64,000 nt of DNA from Calothrix brevissima NIES-22 (lineage in GTDB: Bacteria; Cyanobacteriota; Cyanobacteriia; Cyanobacteriales; Nostocaceae). The DNA lies in assembly GCF_002367995.1 (NCBI RefSeq), contig NZ_AP018207.1, forward strand, positions 1,116,001 to 1,180,000. The letters run 5' to 3'. Below, piece by piece: positions 8,621 to 18,300 of this stretch. The notes under the pieces are model-generated. The model was given only the letters and a program-made list of their open reading frames with translations, was not told the origin of the DNA and did not search any database. Within the stretch, counting starts at the first letter, position 1. The number at the start of each line of letters is the position of its first letter. A program made the translations under genes and the position numbers.

Positions 8621-8769
8621 GCCAACCCGATATACCGCCCGCAGGCTAGAAGCCTGGGGCTATTGCTACAAAGCCCACGAAGGTGGGCTAGGTTTTTTAG
8701 CCTGCTGTTGCAGGCTTTGTAGGATTAGCCGCACCCTTGTAGGGTGACGGCGGGATTTCCGGAGCAGCG
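8621..8769. repeat. Four-hairpin element, copy B2 (chimeric stems)
   Basis: A complete copy at the 3' side of the transposase gene. Hairpin 2 is of the CCCAC/GTGGG type (AGCCCAC-GAAG-GTGGGCT), whereas hairpin 3 is of the CCTGC/GCAGG type (AGCCTGC-TGTT-GCAGGCT). It therefore looks like a recombinant of the two stem types seen separately in other copies. The right end is diverged. Confidence 0.85.
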
Positions 8770-8798
8770 ATAAATAATTTCCTATTTAAACTAGATAT

Positions 8799-9203
8799 TT
8801 AAAGTTCCCAATCCTGAAAAAGAGTTTTTTGATTGTGGTGTGTGGCTTGATTTTTGATGTAATTAGCTACTTGCTGAAGATTTTGGCTGCTGACGGTGAA
8901 TGCACCATAACCTCCTTGCCATTTGAACAGGGAATTAGTTTTAATTTCATGGGTGATGAGATGAGAAGAACTTCCTTTGACTTTGCCTATGAGTTCAGAC
9001 ACAGTTAGGCTTGGTGGGAAATTAGTCAAGAGATGTACATGATCTGCAACACCACCAATAGCGATAACGGTACATTTTAAGTTGGTGCATTGTTGCGCGA
9101 TCGCACTATAAATAATATCTTGAATATCTTTAGTTACTAGGGGTAATCTATCCCAAATTCCCCACACACAATGCAAATATAATTGCGTAAAATTCCTCGA
9201 CAT
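8799..9203 (-). CDS. IS200-like / REP-associated tyrosine transposase (RAYT-type)
   Basis: A 134-aa Y1 transposase of the IS200/IS605 superfamily. The HUH metal-binding motif is DHVHLL (about residues 53-58), and the catalytic Tyr is in VANYIKNQATHH near the C-terminus, the usual order for this family. The length is close to IS200 TnpA (~140-150 aa). These enzymes cut and join single-stranded DNA at hairpin ends. The gene lies between two copies of the hairpin element (8621-8769 and 9254-9400), the layout expected for a RAYT with its REP/BIME-like substrates. The ORF appears intact, so it may be active and could mobilise the other copies in trans. Only the sequence layout supports that last step. 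Confidence 0.88.
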   Translation of the reverse strand: MSRNFTQLYLHCVWGIWDRLPLVTKDIQDIIYSAIAQQCTNLKCTVIAIGGVADHVHLLTNFPPSLTVSELIGKVKGSSSHLITHEIKTNSLFKWQGGYGAFTVSSQNLQQVANYIKNQATHHNQKTLFQDWEL

Positions 9204-9253
9204 TGCCCTTAATTTGCCATATTGATCAACAAATATATATTTCCCTCACTCTA

Positions 9254-9400
9254 TGCCCAAATAACGCCCACAGGCTATAAGCCTGTGGCTAAATAAACGA
9301 AGCCCACCTGCGTGGGCTAATTTTCTTCAGCCCACGCAGGTGGGCTTTGTAGCGTTAGCCCCACCCTTCTAGGGTGCGGGCGGTATATCAGGTTTGTGCG
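9254..9400. repeat. Four-hairpin element, copy C
   Basis: A copy on the 5' side of the transposase gene. Hairpin 1 is CACAGGCT-ATA-AGCCTGTG, hairpins 2 and 3 are AGCCCAC-CTGC-GTGGGCT and AGCCCAC-GCAG-GTGGGCT, and hairpin 4 is CACCC-TTCTA-GGGTG. The outer stem is degenerate compared with copy A. Its right end directly precedes the ABC exporter gene and supplies a spurious upstream GTG at 9396. Confidence 0.88.
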
Positions 9401-9461
9401 AGAACTATTGATATCAATATTATCCAGCGATCGCACTCCTTTCCACGCTATAAAAATAATA

Positions 9462-11282
9462 ATGAAGAATCAAAAGACACGAAAGGCTCTGCGACAATCA
9501 CTAGCTGTCTTCCGTTACAGTGGACGGGCTATTGCGCTAGTGTGGACTACTAGTCGTAGTTTGACAATTATTCTGGCTACTTTAACTTTAATCGCTGGTT
9601 TGTTACCGGCTGCGATCGCTTATCTCGGCAAGTTAATTGTCGATGGGGTAGTTCTCTCAGCTCAAGCTGGTATCAATGGCGATATTTCCCGCCCATTATT
9701 ATATGTAGCATTAGAAGCGATCGCTGTGATGTTATTGGCGGGGAGTCAGCGCGGTTTGATTGTCTGTCAATCACTATTACGGGCGCTACTTGGTCAGCGC
9801 GTGAATGTACTTATCTTGGAAAAGGCGCAGACATTAGATTTAAAGTATTTTGAAGACTCGGAATTTTATGATAAACTCCTCAATGCTCGCCGGGAAGCCT
9901 CGGTACGTCCCCTTTCTTTAGTTAATCGTACCTTTGGATTGGTGCAAAATGCCCTGTCATTGGTGACTTACGGAATTTTATTAGTCAAGTTCTCTGTCTG
10001 GGCGGTGATTGTGCTGATTGTAGCCGCCATGCCCGCCTTTATTGCGGAAACTAAATTTGCTACCCAAGCTTTTCGCCTGTTTAGTTGGCGCGCGCCTGAA
10101 ACTCGTCAGCAGCATTATTTAGAAAATCTCTTGGCGCGAGAGGATTATGTCACGGAAATTAAACTCTTCCAACTGGGGGGAATGCTGCTGCGGCGGTATC
10201 GCAACATTTTTCATCAACTCTACGGTGAAGATAGGGACTTAACTCTGCGCCGGGGATTTTGGGGTTACCTTTTAAGTTTGGTAAGTACTGCTGCTTTTTA
10301 CCTCGCATACGCTTGGATTGTCATCGAAACGGTGTTAGGGAAAATTTCTTTAGGGGATATGACAATGTATCTCACCGTCTTTCGCCAAGGGCAGTCAACT
10401 TTTGCGGCTGCTTTAACTTCTATTGGCGGGATGTACGAAGATAACCTTTATCTTTCTAATCTTTACGACTTTCTTGAGGAAGAATCGCCCCAACCTTGGG
10501 GTACAGTTACCATTGGTATCAATCCTGAAGATGGGATTCGCTTTGAAAATGTCTCCTTTACCTATCCCGGAAACAGCAAGCCGGCATTAAACAATATTTC
10601 TCTACATTTAAAACCGGGGGAAAAACTCGCCATTGTCGGCGAAAATGGTTCCGGGAAGACGACTTTAATTAAATTACTCACCCGACTGTATGCGCCAGAC
10701 TCCGGGAAGATTTTTCTTGACGGTGTAGATTTGCAAGAATGGGATATAGAAGTCTTGCGGCGGCGAATTGGCGTGATTTTTCAAAACTTTGTCCGCTATC
10801 AGTTCACAGTCGGGGAAAATATCGGCGTTGGCGATGTGCAATATTTAGATGATAGCGATCGCTGGCAAAATGCGGCGCAAAAAGGCATGGCGGAACCGTT
10901 TATTCACCAATTACCCGATAGTTTTAGCACCCAATTAGGGCGTTGGTTTAAAGGCGGACATGAACTTTCCGGGGGACAATGGCAAAAAATCGCCCTTTCC
11001 CGTGCCTTTATGCGGACTAGAGCCGATATTTTAGTCTTAGACGAACCCACATCAGCAATGGATGCCCAAGCGGAGTTTGATATTTTCAATCATTTTCGCA
11101 CCGTCACCCAAAATCAGATGGTATTCTTGATTTCTCACCGCTTCTCCACAGTCCGCATGGCGGATAAAATCATGGTGATTGAAGCCGGAAAAGTTGTAGA
11201 ACAGGGAACTCATGCAGAATTATTGGCGGCTGATGGACAATATGCCAAGCTTTTCTGGTTACAAGCGGCGGGGTATCAGTAG
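9462..11282 (+). CDS. ABC exporter half-transporter (fused membrane and ATPase domains)
   Basis: A 606-aa ABC transporter with an N-terminal membrane domain (about six helices, roughly residues 25-325) fused to an ATPase domain. Seen: Walker A GENGSGKT, Q-loop VIFQNF, signature LSGGQWQKIALSR, Walker B ILVLDEPTSAMD, and H-loop ISHRFS. The architecture is that of MsbA/multidrug-type exporters working as dimers in the inner membrane; the substrate is unknown. I chose the ATG at 9462 because the 22-codon extension to a GTG at 9396 lies inside the right end of hairpin copy C and has no membrane or ATPase content. It stands alone; the next gene is 500 bp away beyond a repeat field. Confidence 0.9.
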   Translation: MKNQKTRKALRQSLAVFRYSGRAIALVWTTSRSLTIILATLTLIAGLLPAAIAYLGKLIVDGVVLSAQAGINGDISRPLLYVALEAIAVMLLAGSQRGLIVCQSLLRALLGQRVNVLILEKAQTLDLKYFEDSEFYDKLLNARREASVRPLSLVNRTFGLVQNALSLVTYGILLVKFSVWAVIVLIVAAMPAFIAETKFATQAFRLFSWRAPETRQQHYLENLLAREDYVTEIKLFQLGGMLLRRYRNIFHQLYGEDRDLTLRRGFWGYLLSLVSTAAFYLAYAWIVIETVLGKISLGDMTMYLTVFRQGQSTFAAALTSIGGMYEDNLYLSNLYDFLEEESPQPWGTVTIGINPEDGIRFENVSFTYPGNSKPALNNISLHLKPGEKLAIVGENGSGKTTLIKLLTRLYAPDSGKIFLDGVDLQEWDIEVLRRRIGVIFQNFVRYQFTVGENIGVGDVQYLDDSDRWQNAAQKGMAEPFIHQLPDSFSTQLGRWFKGGHELSGGQWQKIALSRAFMRTRADILVLDEPTSAMDAQAEFDIFNHFRTVTQNQMVFLISHRFSTVRMADKIMVIEAGKVVEQGTHAELLAADGQYAKLFWLQAAGYQ

Positions 11283-11312
11283 AACTAGGGGCTAGGGGTT
11301 TGGAAGTCGGAG

Positions 11313-11606
11313 GTTGTGGTTTTGAATCAATCAGTTGCGCCTTTAAGCCTGAATGTTGCAGTTTTTATCTCGGATGTTGCGCTTTTGATGTCGGAAGTTG
11401 CAGCTTTTATCTTGGATGTTGCGGCTTTGATGTCGGAGTTTGCAGCTTTTATCTTGGATGTTGCGGCTTTGATGTCGGAGTTTGCAGCTTTTATCTCGGA
11501 GTTTGCGGCTTTAAACCTGAACGTTGCGGTTTTTATCTTGGATATTGCGTCTTGGATGTCGGAAGTTGCAGCTTTTATCTTGGATGTTGCTCCTTTCAGG
11601 GACATC
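11313..11606. repeat. 21-bp phased tandem array 2
   Basis: Fourteen consecutive 21-bp units without indels, consensus GTTGCAGCTTTTATCTTGGAT alternating with GTTGCGGCTTTGATGTCGGAG. Units start at 11313, 11334, 11355, 11376, 11397 and onward. Several frames stay open on both strands and would give 7-residue-periodic peptides (for example VAAFILD/VAALMSE forward, AATSDIK reverse). None has a convincing start, so this is annotated as repeat DNA. Confidence 0.93.
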
Positions 11607-11722
11607 CAATTTTTTAAATACCCAATCAATTTGTAGTGCGAGCGAGACGCTCGCTGGTGTTCAAAAGCGAGCAAGATGCTCGCACTACGAAAATATGGGT
11701 AATTTATTTTTTGTAAGTCCCT
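11598..11722. repeat. MITE-like palindromic repeat, copy 1
   Basis: About 125 bp starting AGGGACATCCAATTTTTTAA and ending TTTTTTGTAAGTCCCT, with an inner inverted repeat GTAGTGCGAGCG / GCTCGCACTAC. The same element occurs at 40951-41072. It abuts the end of the 21-bp array. Confidence 0.85.
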
Positions 11723-11737
11723 CAGCCTAAATTTAGA

Positions 11738-11777
11738 CAACTAACAACTGACAACTGACAACTGACAACTGACTATT
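11738..11777. repeat. Heptanucleotide STRR (AACTGAC)
   Basis: Five or so copies of a 7-bp unit (AACTGAC/AACTAAC) just upstream of the phosphoesterase gene. Short tandemly repeated heptamers of this sort are a known trait of heterocystous cyanobacteria. Confidence 0.85.
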
Positions 11778-11801
11778 GCCCAAATTATGGAGTAATTACT
11801 T

Positions 11802-13373
11802 ATGAAATTAATATCTGAACCTACAGTTCCTGTGAAAATTCACAAAATGCAGGAAAGAGTACGCTGGTTGCACCCCAATATTGTAGAACGAGGAATCGAC
11901 CAAACAAGTCTGGTAATTGACGATCGCCAAAATGATAATTCAGAATTCTCTTTTTTGGTGATTGGCGATAGCGGTACTAAGTCTCATTATGGTTATCACC
12001 CGCAGCGTCTAGTAGCAAAGCTGATGCTAGAACATAAAGCTGAAAGCAGTTTTGTATTGCACACAGGCGATGTAATTTATGTGGTGGGTTCCCATGAATA
12101 TTACCCAGCAAATTTTATCGAACCTTACCGGGAATTCCTGGTAGGTGGGGAAAATCCCAAAAATATTGCTTACGATCGCATGGTATTTAATTTACCTTTT
12201 CTGCCGGTCTTGGGCAATCATGATTATTATGATGTGCCTTTGATGTATCGTCTCTTGACAGGCAGTACCCTGCGGTTAAGGCGGATGTTACGCTACAAGG
12301 ATTTTGAAATTGGTTGGCATGGTTCCAATCAAGGCGATGCATACTCTAGAGCGTTTCTCGATTATCTAGCTAGTATCGCCTCCCCAGAGCAGTTAAAAGA
12401 GCATTTAGACAATCATTACACCGCCAAAGTAGATACCGGCAGATGTTTGCGCTACGAACCGGGAATTTTTACCCGTTTACCTAACCGTTATTACACTTTT
12501 AGGTATGGCGGTATAGATTTTTTCGCTCTCGATTCCAATACTTTCAAAGATCCTTCACCTTTACCGTCTAATCAAGCAGGGGATATTTCCCGCCGAGAAC
12601 TGCAAAAGCAGCGCCAGGAAATAGATAGAGAAGAAGAACAAATTTTAGAATTAAGCGATCGCCTTAATCCCGATAACCCGGAAGATGCGGAACAACTCGA
12701 TGACCTAAGTGCCAAATTAGACCAAATTAATGAGGTGAAACTCGACATTGAAAAACAACTAGCAGCCCATACACCAGCCACCATTGATATAGAACAACTA
12801 GACTGGTTACGTCAACGGTTAATTGAATCTTGGCATAACTCCCAAGTTCGCGGACGGGTTATTTATCTCCACCATCCCCCCTACGTCACAGAAGCAACAA
12901 AATGGCATCAAGCCCAAACTTTAGCCGTGCGTCACCGTTTGCGTTGGGTATTTCAACAAGTAGCCGAAACTCTAGGGAACCAAGTCACAGAACGCCCCAT
13001 AGTAGATTTAATTCTTAGCGGTCATGCCCACTGTCTCGAATATCTCCGCACCGTTGATACTGGTTACGCTGACTCCCATATCAACTATATTATCTCCGGT
13101 GGTAGCGGTCGCCGCCCCCGTCGCCAACGTTCAGAAGGTAGTGAATTATTAGAGACTTTCACCGAGATTCCCGAAACTCCCACCCGCAAAGTCGCCGACT
13201 CTCTACTTTATGTAGGGCGCACAGGCTCCGGTTTCCAAAAGAAACTAGCATATTCCTGCCTGCGCATCGATGTTCATGACGGTACACCACCCAAGTTTAC
13301 CATCAGACCCCTAGTTACAGAACGCTCTGGGGAAAATTGGTCTCATAGTCAAGTTGAGCCGTTTGATATTTGA
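11802..13373 (+). CDS. Metallophosphoesterase (calcineurin-like)
   Basis: A 523-aa calcineurin-like phosphoesterase. The metal-site motifs are present in order: VIGDSG (D-x-H variant without the His, like purple acid phosphatase-type members), HTGDVIY (GD), GNHDYY (GNHD), HHPP, and a C-terminal SGHAHCLEY (GHxH). A charged helical insertion (about residues 265-325, rich in Glu/Lys/Arg/Gln) interrupts the domain between the GNHD and HHPP parts, probably forming a coiled-coil hairpin. There is no signal peptide, so it is probably cytoplasmic. Substrate unknown. The ATG at 11802 follows an STRR and is the only sensible start. It is followed by another STRR before the signalling block. Confidence 0.88.
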   Translation: MKLISEPTVPVKIHKMQERVRWLHPNIVERGIDQTSLVIDDRQNDNSEFSFLVIGDSGTKSHYGYHPQRLVAKLMLEHKAESSFVLHTGDVIYVVGSHEYYPANFIEPYREFLVGGENPKNIAYDRMVFNLPFLPVLGNHDYYDVPLMYRLLTGSTLRLRRMLRYKDFEIGWHGSNQGDAYSRAFLDYLASIASPEQLKEHLDNHYTAKVDTGRCLRYEPGIFTRLPNRYYTFRYGGIDFFALDSNTFKDPSPLPSNQAGDISRRELQKQRQEIDREEEQILELSDRLNPDNPEDAEQLDDLSAKLDQINEVKLDIEKQLAAHTPATIDIEQLDWLRQRLIESWHNSQVRGRVIYLHHPPYVTEATKWHQAQTLAVRHRLRWVFQQVAETLGNQVTERPIVDLILSGHAHCLEYLRTVDTGYADSHINYIISGGSGRRPRRQRSEGSELLETFTEIPETPTRKVADSLLYVGRTGSGFQKKLAYSCLRIDVHDGTPPKFTIRPLVTERSGENWSHSQVEPFDI

Positions 13374-13437
13374 GTTGACGGTTGACTGTTGACGGTTGAC
13401 GGTTGACTGTTGACAACTGACAACTGACAAATGACTA
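13374..13437. repeat. Heptanucleotide STRR (GTTGACG/AACTGAC)
   Basis: A run of 7-bp units beginning directly after the phosphoesterase stop codon: first GTTGACG/GTTGACT, then AACTGAC, ending in AAATGAC. Confidence 0.85.
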
Positions 13438-13518
13438 CTAGTAATTTTATGGATGAAAGAATGTAAAAATTTATTTCACAATAGATGATACCTAAATAGT
13501 TGTCAGCATCTTATATGG

Positions 13519-15387
13519 ATGCCACCCATGAAAATTTTATTGATTGAGGATGATAAATTACTGAGTATGGCGTTGGCAGAGTTGCTGACAGCAAATGATT
13601 ACAGTCTTGATTTAGCTAATAATGGCGAAACGGGATTAAAGCTCGCAATATCTGGTGAATATGACTTGATTTTGCTAGATTGGCTAATCCCGAAACTAGA
13701 TGGAATTAGTTTGTGCCGGCAACTGCGATCGCAAGGTTACCAGAAGGCAATTCTGCTACTCAGCGCTAAAAATTGCAATGCAGATATTGTGGCAGGTTTA
13801 GATGCTGGTGCTGATGATTATGTGATTAAGCCCTATGAACCAGAAGCATTACTCGCCAGAATTCGTTCTTTGTTACGCCGCAGTGGGACAATAGCCTCAT
13901 GTAAGTTAACTTGGGAAAATCTCTGTTTAGACCAAACAGCCGCTAAAGTGACTTATGAGGAAAAGTTAATTGGGCTGACGGTCACAGAATATAATCTTTT
14001 AGAATTATTTTTACAAAACCCCAATCGGATTTTTAGCCGCCAGGTAATACTCGATCGCCTCTGGGGATTCGATCGCGCGCCGGTGGAACATGCAGTTACG
14101 ACTCATATTAAAGATTTACGTAAAAAGCTCAAAGCTGCAGGGTTAAAAGAAGATATTCTGGAGACGATTTATGGTATCGGTTACCGTCTCAAGCCTGCAC
14201 CAAATCGTCCCTTAGCCGCTAATACCGTCAATGTCCATGACAAGGAAAGTAAACAACCTAATTTAACAGCAGTTAATCGCGTTTTGCAGCGATTTCAGGA
14301 TTCTTTTACCCAACAAGTAGAGTTATTAGCCCAAGCAAACAAGGCTCTGTTAGCGGGAAATTTATCTGAGGAATTACTGCAAACAGCCAAGCAAGAAGCC
14401 CATAAACTAGCGGGAGCAATGGGCACTTTTGGCTATCCTGAAGGTTCGCAGTTAGCTAGGAAGATAGAGCATTTATTGTTAAAAAATCATCCATTAACAG
14501 ATAGAGAATTTAATGATTTTTCGCAATTAGTTAAGTTATTGCAACAAGAATTGACAAAAGTTCATAGTACTGGCACTGTGCCGACTGTCACTGTGCCAGT
14601 GAATTATTGCGTATTGGCGATTGATGATGATACGCTATTAACCCAAAGATTAGTCAAAGAAGCTGATAATTGGGGAATGAAGCTAGAAATTGCGCCTGAT
14701 TTGGCTGCTGCCCGCTCCTACCTAGCTACAACAACGCCAGACACGGTGTTATTAGATTTGAGCTTTCCGGATAAAGCCGAAGATGGATTAACTTTGCTGC
14801 GAGAATTGGGAATGCGATCGCCTAATTTACCGATAGTCGTATTTACTGGGCGCGATAGTTTAGCCGATCGCTTGGCGGTATCGCGCTTAGGGGCAAGGCA
14901 ATTTTTACACAAACCCGCCACTACCGAGCAAATCTTTCAGGCGATCGCCAGGGTGCTACCCCAACGCCAAACTTCCGAAGCCAAAGTGTTAATTGTTGAT
15001 GACGATCCGCTGATTCTCACTGGCTTGTCAGCATTACTCACGCCTTGGGGGTTAGAGGTGACAACCTTAAGCGAACCACAGCATTTTTGGGAAGTACTAA
15101 TTACTACATTGCCTGACTTAGTGGTGTTAGATTTAGAAATGCCAGTAGTCAATGGTTTAGAGTTGTGTCAAGTAGTAAGGCAAGATGCTCACTGGGGAGA
15201 TTTACCGATTTTAGTGGTGACAAGTCATACCAATGATGAATCTCTCCAGCAAGCCTTTGCCGCAGGAGTCGACGATTTTATTAGCAAGCCAGTACTGGGG
15301 CCAGAACTAGTCACCAGAGTCATCAGCCGCATTCAAAGATTGCGCCAGCGCTGGCAACCAGGAAGAGCTAGGGAGGTTCAACCATGA
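13519..15387 (+). CDS. Multi-receiver response regulator REC-wHTH-HPt-REC-REC
   Basis: A 622-aa regulator. Order: receiver 1 (about 4-118, LILLDWLIPKLDG, with KPYEP), an OmpR-type winged helix (about 127-223, LTVTEYNLLELF, ETIYGIGYRLKP), an HPt domain with phospho-His295 in AHKLAGAMGTFG, receiver 2 (about 363-480, VLLDLSFPDKAEDG), and receiver 3 (about 497-612, LVVLDLEMPVVNG). All three receivers keep the Asp and the Lys. The protein could thus run an internal His-Asp relay and bind DNA as an OmpR-family factor. The next gene, a histidine kinase, starts inside its stop codon (ATGA overlap), so the two are co-translated and probably partners. A second ATG nine bases downstream (MKILLIEDD) is an equally good start. 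Confidence 0.92.
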   Translation: MPPMKILLIEDDKLLSMALAELLTANDYSLDLANNGETGLKLAISGEYDLILLDWLIPKLDGISLCRQLRSQGYQKAILLLSAKNCNADIVAGLDAGADDYVIKPYEPEALLARIRSLLRRSGTIASCKLTWENLCLDQTAAKVTYEEKLIGLTVTEYNLLELFLQNPNRIFSRQVILDRLWGFDRAPVEHAVTTHIKDLRKKLKAAGLKEDILETIYGIGYRLKPAPNRPLAANTVNVHDKESKQPNLTAVNRVLQRFQDSFTQQVELLAQANKALLAGNLSEELLQTAKQEAHKLAGAMGTFGYPEGSQLARKIEHLLLKNHPLTDREFNDFSQLVKLLQQELTKVHSTGTVPTVTVPVNYCVLAIDDDTLLTQRLVKEADNWGMKLEIAPDLAAARSYLATTTPDTVLLDLSFPDKAEDGLTLLRELGMRSPNLPIVVFTGRDSLADRLAVSRLGARQFLHKPATTEQIFQAIARVLPQRQTSEAKVLIVDDDPLILTGLSALLTPWGLEVTTLSEPQHFWEVLITTLPDLVVLDLEMPVVNGLELCQVVRQDAHWGDLPILVVTSHTNDESLQQAFAAGVDDFISKPVLGPELVTRVISRIQRLRQRWQPGRAREVQP

Positions 15388-18300
15388 ACAGATATTATCG
15401 CCAATGCTTACCTTATGCTGTGGCGATAGGGACAACTGCGATCGCCTTAATGTTGACAATTTGGTTTGAACCACTGCTATTTAGAGTCGTTAATGCTTTT
15501 TTTTACATAGCGATTATTATTACCAGCTGGTATGGCGGCTATCGCCCAGGAATGGTGGCACTAGTACTGTCATTAGTAGCCATTGAATCTTTCTTAATTG
15601 AGAATATAGAGCAATTGCGCTTCGATCGACCAGAAAGTTTACTAAGGTTGACGGTGTTTTTACTAGTTAGCTTAACGATTAATTTAGTCACCAGTGGTTT
15701 GCATGAAAGCAAAAAGAAAATACAACAACTCAGCCAAAAATTAGCTCAGGAAAATGCCGAACAACTGCGAATGGCGCTGTCTGCCGCTCACATGGGAATG
15801 TGGGATTGGAATATCATCACCAACGAAGTGAAATGGTCTGCAGAATGTCACCAGTTATTTGGCTTGGTTGTGGGTGGTTTTAATGGTAGATATGAAACAT
15901 TTTTAACTTACTTACATCCAGAAGATCGCCCCATACTCAAGCAAGTAATTAAACAGGCGCTGCAAACTCGCAGCAACTTCCACCATGAGTATCGCATTAT
16001 TTGGCCAGATGGTAGCCTGCATTGGCTGGAAGTTAGAGGACAAGCATTTTATGATGCAGCAGGTCAGCCTCTAAGGATGACGGGAACTGTGATGGCAATA
16101 GACCAGCGCAAGCAAGCCGAACAAACCTTAGGCAAACAGCTACTAAGAATTCAAACTCTGTTCAAAACCTCATTTGATGGCATTGTCATTTTAGATGCCA
16201 AAGGAAATGTCATCGATACCAATCCGCGATTTGCCCAAATGCTGGGCTACAGCAGCGAAGAACTTGCCCAGATGAGCGTTTTTGATTGGGATGCGGTGTT
16301 TACCCATCAAGAAATTCAGCAAATGTTACATGACACTTTGAGCGTGAAATCAGGAGTGTTTGAAACTCGCCACCGTCGCCAAGATGGCTCAATTTACGAT
16401 GTTGAGATCAGCTCCAGTATTGTGGAATGGGAAGGGGAATTACTGCGATTTTGTGTATGTCGCGATATTAGCGATCGCAAACTTGCTCAAACAGCTTTAC
16501 AGCAAAGCGAACACCGCTACCGCGCCTTAGTTAATGCTTCGGCGCAGATTGTCTGGCGCACTGATAGCCAGGGCATGACAATTAGCGCCCCAGAAATTTG
16601 GGAAGAACTTTCAGGACAATCCACCAGCGAATCTTTAGGTTTAGGTTGGCTAGATTTTGTCCACCCTGAGGATCGCGAGCAGACTTTGCAAAGTTGGCAA
16701 GAATCTTTCACCAAAGGCACTTTATACGCCTTAGAATATCGCCTGCTGATGAAAGATGGCAATTACCGCCATTTTGCCGTGCGCGGCGTGCCAATTTGCG
16801 ATCATAACGGCAAAGTTAGTGAGTGGATTGGTACCTGTACAGATATTACAGAGCGCAAACAAGCAGAAGTTGCTCTCAAAGAACAGCAAATTCAGCTGCA
16901 ACGTCAACTAGCAGAAATCGAAACCATCTATCAATCAGCCCCCATCGGCTTGAGCGTCTTGGATACCGATCTCCGCTTTATCCGCATTAATCAACGTTTA
17001 GCAGAAATTAATGGTTTTGCTGTAGCAGCACATTTAGGACGCACCTTGCGGGAATTGCTACCCGAACTAGCGGATACAGTTGAACCACTGCTGCGTTCTC
17101 TTCTAGAAACCGGTCAACCCGTGTTGAATGTAGAAATCATGGGGACAACTCCGGCGCAACCAGGGGTGCGGCGAATTTGGGTAGAAAGCTTTTTGCCCTT
17201 AAAACAAGGGCAACGCATCATTGGGATTAGTACAGTCTGCGAGGAAATTACCGAACGCAAACAAGCTGAAGCTCAACTGCAACAAGCCAAGCAAGAGTTA
17301 GAAATCCGCGTCAAAGAGCGCACGGCGGAACTAATTGAGGTCAACCAACGCCTACTAGAAACAGTCATAGAGCAGCAAAAAAACCAACTCCAGCTATTAG
17401 AACAGGCGCAACTACTAGATCTCGCACACGACACGATTATCACCCGCGACTTGAACGGGAATATTTTCTTTTGGAACGAGGGTGCAGAGGCTATGTATGG
17501 CTGGAAGAAAGTTGAGGTATTGGGGCAAAACTTACACCAGTTGTTACAAACTCAATTACCCCAACCACAGGCAGAAATTGAAGCCGAACTCTTAGCCACA
17601 GGTTATTGGGAAGGCGAACTCACCCATTTTAGCCGACATGGGCGACCGATTATTGTTGCTAGTCGCTGGGTTTTACAGAAAGACAATGCTGGTAAACCAG
17701 TCAAAATATTAGAAATTAATAATGATATTACCGAACGCAAACAAGCACAATTAGCTTTTATTGAAAGCGAGGAACGCCGCCGTCTAGCTTTAGATTTAAC
17801 TCTTATAGGCTGTTGGGATTTCCAGGTACCTAGTTGCGAACTCATCTGGGACGATAATGTGTTTACGTTACTGGGTATTACCCCGGAAACAATTGAGCCA
17901 AATTATCAACTTTGGCGCAGTCGAATTCATCCAGAAGACGTTGATTGGGTAGAACAGAGGTTTTTTGCATCTATCGAAACCCGGACTGATTACGCCGCCG
18001 AGTACCGAGTAATTCATCCAGATGGTTCAGTGCATTGGTTAATGGGACGAGCCAGAGCAATTTATGATGAGTCGGGAAAAGCTTTGCGATCGCTCGGCGT
18101 ATTATTAGATATTAGCGATCGCAAACGAGCGGAAGACATCCTCCATCAATATGAACGCATCGTTTCTCATACGACCGATGCCACAGCACTGGTAAGCCGC
18201 AACTATACTTATAGAATTGTCAACCAAGCTTATAAAGATTGGTGGCATCAGTCTGATAGCGATATTATTGGCCAGACAATGGGCGATATCTTGGGTGAAG

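Noticed and set aside
9396-9461. Upstream GTG start for the ABC exporter
   Set aside because: The extra 22 codons are encoded by the end of a hairpin element and add nothing like a membrane domain.
11300-11740. Open frames on both strands in the second 21-bp array
   Set aside because: Same reason: period 21 keeps several frames open at once. The minus-strand frame also runs through a MITE-like repeat at its 5' end.
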